Position numbers and translations under genes: made by a program
Shown here: positions 57,600 through 64,000 of the stretch, piece after piece
Layout: each line of letters starts with the position of its first letter
How positions within the stretch are numbered: the stretch's first letter is position 1
The notes under the pieces: model-generated
What the model saw: the letters and a program-made list of their open reading frames with translations, nothing else
The model's database searches: none
What the model was told of the DNA's origin: nothing
Source: Geobacillus thermoleovorans
GTDB taxonomy: Bacteria; Bacillota; Bacilli; Bacillales; Anoxybacillaceae
Length of the DNA: 64,000 nt
Direction of reading: 5' to 3'
Assembly (NCBI RefSeq): GCF_001610955.1
Contig: NZ_CP014335.1
Span: 1,591,001-1,655,000 of the forward strand

Positions 57600-59012
57600 T
57601 CAACCGGCCCAAAGCGGCAAAAGAACGTATCCTGCAAGCGACACGCCGGCGCAAAGGAGAGAGAGGCGCAATTTGTATTTCGCATAGCTCATCAAGTCCA
57701 TATCCATAATGGCTGCCGTTGTAATCGTCGTATCGCCAAGCGGCGAAGCAAAGGCGCCAAACGTCCCGCTCGCAAACACGGCGCCGACTGTCACCTCGAG
57801 CGGCGCCCCGGTCGCATGGGAAAGCGTGACGCCAAGCGGCATCAAAATGCCCCACGTTCCCCATGAAGAACCGATAAAGTATGATAAAAACGATCCGACC
57901 AAAAACACGGCCGCTGGCACGAATGCCCCCGGCAGCCATGTGCCGAACGTCGACGACACGTACTCCGCAAATCCGAGTTCCCCCGCCACCGCCGAGACCG
58001 CCCATACGAGAACGAGCATGCCGATCGGCGCCATCAGCTCGTTTCCTCCGGCAAAAAAGTGGTACGTCAACTCTGAGAGCGATTGTCGGCGCCACAAATA
58101 AAACATCATCGACAAAAGGATGGTCACAAACAGCGCCAACAGCATCGCCCATGTCGCATCGGCCGCGGAAAACGCCTCCCACCAATTCTCTGCCCCGCGT
58201 TTCCTCCCGTCGTACACGAAAAAGGCAAACGTCAGCGCGATTAACAGCGCCAGCGGGACAAACAAGTGCAACGGCTCCCCGTTGATCAGCGCCAGCTCCT
58301 TGCGCAATCCGAGCCCGTGCAGTGTATTCGTTTCCCCTTCTCCTTTTTTCGCCCGCGGTTTGCCGATCCGGATGTTCAACATCGTCGTCAACACCCCGAC
58401 GGCCAGAGCGACAATCGCAAACAAGTTGTACGGCAGGCTGCGCAAAAACACGTCATACGGCGATTCGTGAATGTCGTTTTGCTCAAGCGCCGCGGCGACA
58501 ACAGAAGTCATAAAGCCGACGAACGCTGTCGCCGCTGGCAAAAGCACGATGATCGGCTCGGTCGAGACGTCGATCATGTACGCCATGCGGCGGCGGTCGA
58601 TGCGAAACTGGCGAAGGACCGCTTTCATCACTGGTCCAAGGAGCATAATGCGAAACATCGGCATAAAAAACGTCACCGGCACCGTCAGCCAAACGAACAA
58701 CAAAATCCCCCGCTTCGAGCGGATGCGGCCGGAGAGTCTCTCGACAAACCCTTTGATCCCGCCGGTAATTTGCATCATGCCGACAAGCGAACCGAACAAA
58801 TACAAAAACGCGGCCACCTTCATATGCTCCGGATCGGTCAGGGCGTGAAGAACAGCGGAAACAGCGCGCTCAATCGCGCCGACAGCCGACCACTCAAGGC
58901 AAAACGCTCCGACGAGCAATCCGGCCACGAGGCCGGGCAAAATTTCTTTCAGCCATACCGCCAACGGAATGATGAGCAGAAAAGGCAACAGCGACCACCA
59001 TGTTCCTTCCAC
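57600..59012 (-). CDS. Na+/H+ antiporter, NhaC-type
   Basis: A 470-residue membrane antiporter with about eleven to twelve helices and the NhaC/ArsB-like segments SWGTWGILMPLGVTLSHATG near 390-409 and SPLGDTTITTAAIMDMD near 430-446, the conserved Asp/Thr pair of the family. It exchanges cytoplasmic Na+ (or a substrate such as malate/lactate in MleN-type relatives) for protons. Within the NhaC superfamily several subfamilies transport organic acids, so the ion assignment is provisional. Confidence 0.85.
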   Translation of the reverse strand: MEGTWWSLLPFLLIIPLAVWLKEILPGLVAGLLVGAFCLEWSAVGAIERAVSAVLHALTDPEHMKVAAFLYLFGSLVGMMQITGGIKGFVERLSGRIRSKRGILLFVWLTVPVTFFMPMFRIMLLGPVMKAVLRQFRIDRRRMAYMIDVSTEPIIVLLPAATAFVGFMTSVVAAALEQNDIHESPYDVFLRSLPYNLFAIVALAVGVLTTMLNIRIGKPRAKKGEGETNTLHGLGLRKELALINGEPLHLFVPLALLIALTFAFFVYDGRKRGAENWWEAFSAADATWAMLLALFVTILLSMMFYLWRRQSLSELTYHFFAGGNELMAPIGMLVLVWAVSAVAGELGFAEYVSSTFGTWLPGAFVPAAVFLVGSFLSYFIGSSWGTWGILMPLGVTLSHATGAPLEVTVGAVFASGTFGAFASPLGDTTITTAAIMDMDLMSYAKYKLRLSLLCAGVSLAGYVLLPLWAG

Positions 59013-59085
59013 GTCGGCGCCTCCTTTGCGATGATGTTGTTACCAAGAAGGATAGCCATAATGCAGTTTTTTTATGATTTTCATT

Positions 59086-59114
59086 GATGATTTAGAACAT
59101 AGTTTTATTTATAA
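59086..59114 (-). promoter_or_regulatory. Candidate Ter site, - orientation
   Basis: The - strand 18-mer ACTATGTTCTAAATCATC (59103-59086) matches 16 of 18 positions of the Ter B-site half; the A-site half at 59104-59114 matches about half. Its orientation would stop rightward forks. It is intergenic, in an AT-rich stretch between nhaC and the treR terminator. Confidence 0.5.
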
Positions 59115-59135
59115 AATTTATGTTGCCCGCGCAAA

Positions 59136-59169
59136 CAAAAAAAGCCGCGCTGCAGTTTGCAGCGTGGCC
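59136..59169 (-). terminator. Rho-independent terminator of the tre operon
   Basis: The stem 59145-59156 with 59157-59169, GC-rich, is followed on the - strand by TTTTTTT. Confidence 0.85.
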
Positions 59170-59226
59170 CACATTTCCATCCGCCCCGGGCTGACTCCCA
59201 AACAACCTGGGGCACAGAAGGCGTTG

Positions 59227-59940
59227 TCATTTCCGGCGCGCAAAATCGACAAATCGGAACTTGTCGAGCCGGTGACGCGATTCCGTGTATTGAAACAATG
59301 CAGCATTGCTTAAATACACATAGTTTTTGACGACAACGACGCGGTCATCGCCATGCAAATCCAAATAGCGCCGGTCTTCGTCCGTCGCTTCGTCGACCGA
59401 TATTTCTTTTTTCGCAAAGCTGATCGGCAAATGCAGCTTCGTTTCCAAGTATTCATAGATCGAGTCTTCGCAAATTTCTTTGGTCAATAGCGGCACATGC
59501 TTTTTCAGAAAAAAGTCTTTATCCAAAATAATCCGCTCTCCGCCGATTTCCCGGACGCGCACGACTTTCCACACTTCGTCTTTGCCTGAGGCGCGCAGAT
59601 GCTGCCTGAGCTCGCGATCCGGCTTGATGATCGCCAGTTCATGCACGATCGTCCGCACCGGCTGCTTCATCGTCTGCGCCAGTTCTTTAAAGCTGACCAA
59701 TCCGGATACGGGAAAGTCATATTTGCCGACGTCAAGGACGATAGATCCTTTTCCTTTCATTTTTTGGATATAGCCGTGCTCGGACAACAAATGGAGCGCT
59801 TTGCGAATCGTCTCGCGCGATGTCTCATACCGGGCGGCCAGCTCGTGTTCCGATGGCAGCTTGTCGTACGCCTTCCATTCTCCGCGGCGGATGCGGGAAA
59901 TGAGGTCATGGTAAATGGTTAAATATTTGTTTTCATGCAT
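59227..59940 (-). CDS. treR: Trehalose operon repressor TreR (GntR family)
   Basis: A 237-residue regulator with an N-terminal winged-helix GntR domain (KLPSEHELAARYETSRETIR) and a UTRA effector-binding domain. B. subtilis TreR releases DNA on binding trehalose-6-phosphate and recognises TTGTATATACAA, which occurs twice upstream of treP. The ATG at 59940 has only a weak GGTGAT before it; the upstream frame runs into the treA gene. It is the last gene of the treP-treA-treR operon. Confidence 0.93.
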   Translation of the reverse strand: MHENKYLTIYHDLISRIRRGEWKAYDKLPSEHELAARYETSRETIRKALHLLSEHGYIQKMKGKGSIVLDVGKYDFPVSGLVSFKELAQTMKQPVRTIVHELAIIKPDRELRQHLRASGKDEVWKVVRVREIGGERIILDKDFFLKKHVPLLTKEICEDSIYEYLETKLHLPISFAKKEISVDEATDEDRRYLDLHGDDRVVVVKNYVYLSNAALFQYTESRHRLDKFRFVDFARRK

Positions 59941-59962
59941 AAGAATCACCGCTTGTATTGTA

Positions 59963-61654
59963 TCACGACCGGCGCAAAAGATAAACAACCGATTCGTATG
60001 GGCGCAGCTGCATGCGGCGAAAATCGGCCGGCGCGTCCGAATAATTGGCAAGCAGCAGTTCTCCCGTATAGCCATCGGCTCCTGCTTCTTTCGGCAGCGT
60101 GAACGTCGTTTCGATTGGATAAAAATTGTTGACAACAAGCAGCTTTTCTCCATCGCCATGACGCATATAGGCGAAAATATGCGGATCGTCCGCAAGCAGT
60201 AGCTCATAGCGCCCGGTCGTAATGAGATCATACTGTTTGCGCAGCTCAATGAGCCGCTTATAGTGGTAGAAAATCGAGTCGCGGTCGGCGAGCGCCTGTT
60301 TCACGTTAATGCGCCGGTAGTTGTCGGCGACGCGAATCCACGGCGTCCCGGACGTGAAACCAGCATGCGGGCTGTCGTCCCATTGCATCGGCGTGCGTGA
60401 GTTGTCGCGCGATTTTCGCTGCAAAATTTCCATCACTTCTTGCTCGCTTTTGCCTTGTTCTCGCAAAATCCGGTACATGTTGAGCGACTCAACGTCGCGG
60501 TAGTCGCGAATATCGGTGAATTTCGGATCGGTCATGCCGATTTCTTCGCCTTGGTAAATATAGGGCGTCCCTTGCATCAAATGGATCGTCGTCGCCAGCA
60601 TTTTCGCTGACTCTTTCCAATACGTCCCGTCATCGCCATAGCGCGACACGATGCGCGGCTGATCGTGGTTGCACCAAAAGAGCGCATTCCAGCCGCCGCC
60701 TTCATACATCCGGACTTGCCATTCGGACAAAATGCGTTTTAAGGCAAGGAAATCAAATGGGGCGACTGCCCATTTTTCTCCGTTCGGGTAATCGACCTTC
60801 AAGTGGTGAAAGTTAAACGTCATATTGAGCTCGTGGTTTTCCGGGTTCGTGTAGCGGATGCAATGATCGATCGTCGTCGACGACATTTCCCCGACCGTCA
60901 TGACGTCATATTTCGAAAACACTTCGCGGTTCATCTCTTGCAAAAACTCATGAATGCGCGGTCCGTCCGTATAAAAGCGGCGCCCGTCCCCCGGCGGCAC
61001 CGAACCGTCATCATCCGGGAAGCGCTGGTCTTTTGACAACAAGTTGATGACGTCAAGCCGAAAGCCGTCCACTCCTTTTTTGAGCCAAAAATGCATCATG
61101 TCATAAATGCGGCGGCGCAGCTCTTCGTTTTCCCAGTTCAAGTCCGCTTGTGTCACATCGAACAAATGCAAGTAATATTGGCCGGTTTGTTCGTCGTATT
61201 CCCACGCCGAGCCGCCGAATTTCGATTGCCAGTTGTTCGGCGCTCCGCCGTCCGGCTTCGGGTCGCGCCAAATGTAAAACGAGCGGTATGGGTTCGTTTT
61301 CGAGGAGCGCGCCTGCTGAAACCATTCATGGTCGGTTGAGGTATGGTTGACGACCATGTCCATCACCAGCTTCATGCCGCGCGCATGCACTTCGTGAAGC
61401 AGACGGTCAAAATCGTCCATCGTTCCGTATTCGTGATGGATGCGGAAATAATCGCTGATGTCATAACCGTTGTCGCGCTGCGGCGACGCGTAGATCGGCG
61501 TCAGCCAAATGACATCGACACCCAATTTTTGTAAATAATCAAGCTTCTCGATCACGCCCGGCAAATCGCCAATGCCGTCTCCATTCGTATCGTAGAAGCT
61601 TTTCGGATAAATTTGATAAACGACCGCTTTTTTCCACCAAGGGGTTGTTGACAT
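59963..61654 (-). CDS. treA: Trehalose-6-phosphate hydrolase (phospho-alpha-(1,1)-glucosidase)
   Basis: A 563-residue GH13 enzyme that splits trehalose-6-phosphate into glucose and glucose-6-phosphate. The (beta/alpha)8 motifs are present: DMVVNHTSTDH, the nucleophile Asp in GFRLDVINLLSKD, the acid/base Glu in TVGEMSSTTID and FWCNHDQPR. In oligo-1,6-glucosidases the same motifs occur, so the operon context (TreP, TreR) decides the specificity. Starts 18 bp before the next gene's promoter region; GAGGTGAAGAGAG precedes the ATG. Confidence 0.94.
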   Translation of the reverse strand: MSTTPWWKKAVVYQIYPKSFYDTNGDGIGDLPGVIEKLDYLQKLGVDVIWLTPIYASPQRDNGYDISDYFRIHHEYGTMDDFDRLLHEVHARGMKLVMDMVVNHTSTDHEWFQQARSSKTNPYRSFYIWRDPKPDGGAPNNWQSKFGGSAWEYDEQTGQYYLHLFDVTQADLNWENEELRRRIYDMMHFWLKKGVDGFRLDVINLLSKDQRFPDDDGSVPPGDGRRFYTDGPRIHEFLQEMNREVFSKYDVMTVGEMSSTTIDHCIRYTNPENHELNMTFNFHHLKVDYPNGEKWAVAPFDFLALKRILSEWQVRMYEGGGWNALFWCNHDQPRIVSRYGDDGTYWKESAKMLATTIHLMQGTPYIYQGEEIGMTDPKFTDIRDYRDVESLNMYRILREQGKSEQEVMEILQRKSRDNSRTPMQWDDSPHAGFTSGTPWIRVADNYRRINVKQALADRDSIFYHYKRLIELRKQYDLITTGRYELLLADDPHIFAYMRHGDGEKLLVVNNFYPIETTFTLPKEAGADGYTGELLLANYSDAPADFRRMQLRPYESVVYLLRRS

Positions 61655-61768
61655 CTCTCTTCACCTCGTTCGTCGGGATAAAAAACATACCATTGGCATC
61701 GGCGGCCAATGGTACGGGCGGGAAATAAATGATTTCGCACATCGTTCTCTTGCTTCCACACACGGCAA

Positions 61769-63187
61769 TCATGAGCGGGCGGCTTTACGCACTTTCCCAA
61801 AGACAAACGTCAGCGCAAACGGCACCGCAATCGCGATCGCCATGCCGATAAAGAACGGCGTCCACTTTTGCGGCACGATCGACAAGAAACCCGGCAGGCC
61901 GCCGACGCCGATCGACGGGGCCATCACTTTATTGATCGTGATGAACATGCCAGCGATTGCCGCCCCTGTCATCGCTGCGATAAACGGGAAGCGAAAGCGC
62001 AAGTTGACCCCGAACATCGCCGGTTCCGTGATGCCTAAATACGCGGAAACAGCCGACGTAAACGACAAACCGCGCAGCTTTTCCTCCTTCGCGACAAACA
62101 TCATCGCCAACGCTGCCGAACCTTGGGCGATGTTTGACATGACCAAAATCGGCCAAAGGAACGTGCCACCGGTATTGGCAATCAGCTGCAAGTCAACCGG
62201 CAAGAACGTATGGTGCATCCCGGTGACGACAAGCGGCGCATACAACGCTCCATACAACAATCCTCCAAGAGCCGGAACCGTGTCAAAAATCGTGACAAAC
62301 AAGTGGGTAATGGCATTGCCGATCGCAAATGTGATCGGCCCAATGGCGATGAACGCCAAAAAGCCCGTAATGAGCAACGCAAGCGGCGCGACAAGCAACA
62401 GCTGAAACGCATCCGGAATGCGCTTGCGCAAAAACAGCTCCAGCTTCGCCAGCACGTAGGAAGCCACCAGCACCGGCAGCACTTGTCCTTGGTAGCCGAC
62501 TTTTTGCACTTCAAAGCCGAACAAGTTCCAAACTGGAATCTCTCCTTTTTCTTTCGCCGCTCCCCAGCCCCAAGCGTTGAGCAAATCTGGGTGGACGAGC
62601 ATCAAACCAAGGACAATCCCTAAGAGCGGGCTGCCGCCGAATTTCGTCACCGCCGACCAGCCGATCAAACCGGGCAGGAAGACGAACGCCGTATTGGCGA
62701 TCAAGTTGATCATGTTCGCCAAATCGGCCCATTCTTTGTGCACCTCGACAAACGATTTCCCTTCGTAAAAAATGCCTGGGCCTGTCAAGACGTTGTTAAT
62801 CCCCATTAACAAACCGGCCGTCACGATTGCCGGCAAGATGGGAATGAAAATATCAGCCAGCGTCTTAATCGCGCGTTGCAGCGGATTGAGCTTCGCTTCC
62901 GCAGCGTCTTTAATCTCCTGCTTTGTCGCCCGGCCGATGCCCGTCAGCTCGATGAGGTCGTCATACACTTTATCGACAAGCCCTTGGCCGATGACGACTT
63001 GAAACTGGCCGTTTGCCGAAAACGACCCTTTGACGACATCGATGCGCTCAAGCGCTTCCTTATTGACTTTTCCTTCCTCTTTGAGCGCAAACCGAAGCCG
63101 CGTCACACAATGCGTGGCGGCGACGATGTTTTCTTTGCCGCCGATGGCTTCAACGATTTGCGCGGCTGCTTGTTGGTATGCCCCCAT
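61769..63187 (-). CDS. treP: PTS trehalose permease, EIIBC
   Basis: A 472-residue phosphotransferase permease: an N-terminal EIIB domain with phospho-acceptor Cys27 in ATHCVTRLRFAL and a membrane EIIC domain of about ten helices. It has the trehalose/sucrose-type features and no EIIA domain, as in B. subtilis TreP, which borrows EIIA from PtsG or another system. AAGGGAGGCG precedes the ATG. Expression should be induced by trehalose through the operators at 63267 and 63296 and be subject to CcpA at a possible cre site. Confidence 0.94.
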   Translation of the reverse strand: MGAYQQAAAQIVEAIGGKENIVAATHCVTRLRFALKEEGKVNKEALERIDVVKGSFSANGQFQVVIGQGLVDKVYDDLIELTGIGRATKQEIKDAAEAKLNPLQRAIKTLADIFIPILPAIVTAGLLMGINNVLTGPGIFYEGKSFVEVHKEWADLANMINLIANTAFVFLPGLIGWSAVTKFGGSPLLGIVLGLMLVHPDLLNAWGWGAAKEKGEIPVWNLFGFEVQKVGYQGQVLPVLVASYVLAKLELFLRKRIPDAFQLLLVAPLALLITGFLAFIAIGPITFAIGNAITHLFVTIFDTVPALGGLLYGALYAPLVVTGMHHTFLPVDLQLIANTGGTFLWPILVMSNIAQGSAALAMMFVAKEEKLRGLSFTSAVSAYLGITEPAMFGVNLRFRFPFIAAMTGAAIAGMFITINKVMAPSIGVGGLPGFLSIVPQKWTPFFIGMAIAIAVPFALTFVFGKVRKAARS

Positions 63188-63232
63188 GATGAACGCCTCC
63201 CTTTTCTTTCCTTAACAACGACCGCTATAGCG

Positions 63233-63246
63233 TTAAATCGCTTTCA
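63233..63246 (-). promoter_or_regulatory. Possible cre site
   Basis: On the - strand TGAAAGCGATTTAA matches 12 of 14 positions of the cre consensus TGWAARCGYTWWCW, between the TreR operators and the treP start. Confidence 0.45.
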
Positions 63247-63266
63247 GCAACCGGTTGCAAACAAAC

Positions 63267-63278
63267 TTGTATATACAA
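63267..63278. promoter_or_regulatory. TreR operator 1
   Basis: TTGTATATACAA, a perfect 12-bp palindrome identical to the B. subtilis tre operator core. Confidence 0.85.
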
Positions 63279-63295
63279 CCTGAATTCATTTTATC

Positions 63296-63307
63296 TTGTA
63301 TATACAA
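63296..63307. promoter_or_regulatory. TreR operator 2
   Basis: A second perfect TTGTATATACAA, flanked to CTTGTATATACAAG, centred 29 bp from operator 1. Paired operators match the B. subtilis arrangement. Confidence 0.85.
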
Positions 63308-63483
63308 GTTTGTCAACATCTTTCGATGACCTTCTTCATTTTTCGACAATAGTTGTTGTTTTTTTACTAACTTCCACTTCTTTTGTTATGTTTTGTCAAG
63401 CGGCAGGAAAATCAACGACCGAGTAGGAAAATAAAACATAACGCAAATCAATGCCAAAAGACGAGAAAGGATGAGGAAATGCG

Positions 63484-64000
63484 ATGAAAACCTATACACT
63501 CCGCGAAGCAGCGAAAAAAATCGGGGTCACCGCCCGCGATTTGAAACAATGGGAAAAGCAGTTCGCCGGATCGATTGCCGTCCCACGCACAACCGAGGGG
63601 GCACGCATGTACACCGACGAGCTGATCGACCGGTTTCGCCATATCCGCACTTGGCTTGAGGACGGCCGCCATCCGCGCGAAGTGGCTGAAATGATCAGGC
63701 AAATGGACGGACAACCGGCAGAGCGAGCCAACGAGACAGCCGCTCAAGTGGAAACAGCCGTCATGGAAGGGGAAATCATCGATGTGCCCCGCCTGCTGCA
63801 TCAAGGGATGCCATACATAGCCGAGCAGTTGGCGGCCCGCTTAAAAGACGATATCGTCGACGCCTTGAAACAGGAAACGACAGCCACGGTCCGGCAAGCG
63901 ATGGATGAGGTGAAAGGCCGCCTTGACTACATCGAGGAGCAAACGACGGCAGCTGCCGAAACGGTGCGCCGTTCACTCCGCGATTACGAGGACGCATGGC
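63484..64000 (+). CDS. MerR-type HTH protein with coiled coil (partial, RacA-like layout)
   Basis: The frame starts with ATG at 63484 (AAAGGATGAGG upstream) and is still open at the window end, giving 172 codons. Residues 1-75 form a MerR-like winged HTH (TLREAAKKIGVTARDLKQWE), then a linker and from about residue 95 a long charged helical region with heptad-like spacing (AEQLAARLKDDIVDALKQ). A DNA-binding MerR domain joined to a coiled coil is the layout of B. subtilis RacA, the sporulation chromosome anchor, and of some phage proteins. The assignment is only architectural. Confidence 0.6.
   Translation, partial: MKTYTLREAAKKIGVTARDLKQWEKQFAGSIAVPRTTEGARMYTDELIDRFRHIRTWLEDGRHPREVAEMIRQMDGQPAERANETAAQVETAVMEGEIIDVPRLLHQGMPYIAEQLAARLKDDIVDALKQETTATVRQAMDEVKGRLDYIEEQTTAAAETVRRSLRDYEDAW

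Overview
The window looks like a chromosomal segment of a thermophilic Bacillaceae, most likely Geobacillus. The genes are GC-rich and Firmicute-type with strong GGAGG ribosome sites. They include a Bacillus-type NO synthase, NsrR/Hmp, a TreR/TreA/TreP operon and a close homologue of the Bacillus subtilis replication terminator protein. This assignment rests on recognised proteins only; no search was run.

Layout. 0-11 kb: the end of an NfrA-like flavin reductase, a sirtuin, then a large + strand acyl-CoA catabolic and uptake cluster (acyl-CoA dehydrogenase, FabG-like SDR, two MaoC-fold proteins, thiolase, TetR regulator, LivHMGF and a binding lipoprotein). 11-20 kb: transporters (EamA-like, QueT, ChrA, DUF606), a truncated YhgE/Pip gene, an NO synthase overlapping an ABC ATPase, and a GH37 trehalase. 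20-24 kb: two small unknown genes and a second acyl-CoA cluster (SDR, SDR, enoyl-CoA hydratase). 23.5-32 kb: Ser/Thr kinase with a His-rich partner, topB, a two-component system, small membrane and lipoproteins, an amino acid permease. 32-38 kb: YdbS/YdbT-like PH proteins, a truncated LysE gene, DNA polymerase IV, membrane proteins and an alcohol dehydrogenase remnant. 38-44.8 kb: catalase-peroxidase, then a mobile patch (an intact IS, a truncated IS110 transposase, an AT-rich LAGLIDADG endonuclease). 44.9-49 kb: DHH phosphoesterase and a NorQ/NorD-like pair. 49-64 kb: a dif-like site, rtp, purU, hmp/nsrR, a spermidine synthase, an acyl-CoA dehydrogenase homologue, a class V aminotransferase, a thioesterase, an NhaC antiporter, the trehalose operon, and a MerR/coiled-coil gene running off the end.

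Two signals cut across the gene list. First, the window appears to contain the chromosome terminus. Genes run mostly + before about 41 kb and mostly - after it. An rtp homologue sits 25 bp from a candidate dif site at 49.05 kb. Sites resembling the RTP-binding half of B. subtilis Ter lie at 11.1 kb (+) and at 57.4 and 59.1 kb (-), in opposing orientations that would trap forks around dif. Second, three promoters (1.2, 20.9 and 57.3 kb) share one TetR-type palindrome just downstream of a -10 box. They control the first acyl-CoA dehydrogenase operon, the SDR/SDR/hydratase operon and the thioesterase, so these form a likely regulon, possibly under the TetR gene at 5.4 kb. Several genes are decayed (YhgE, LysE, IS110, alcohol dehydrogenase, a possible MFS start), which fits a terminus-proximal, accessory-rich region.
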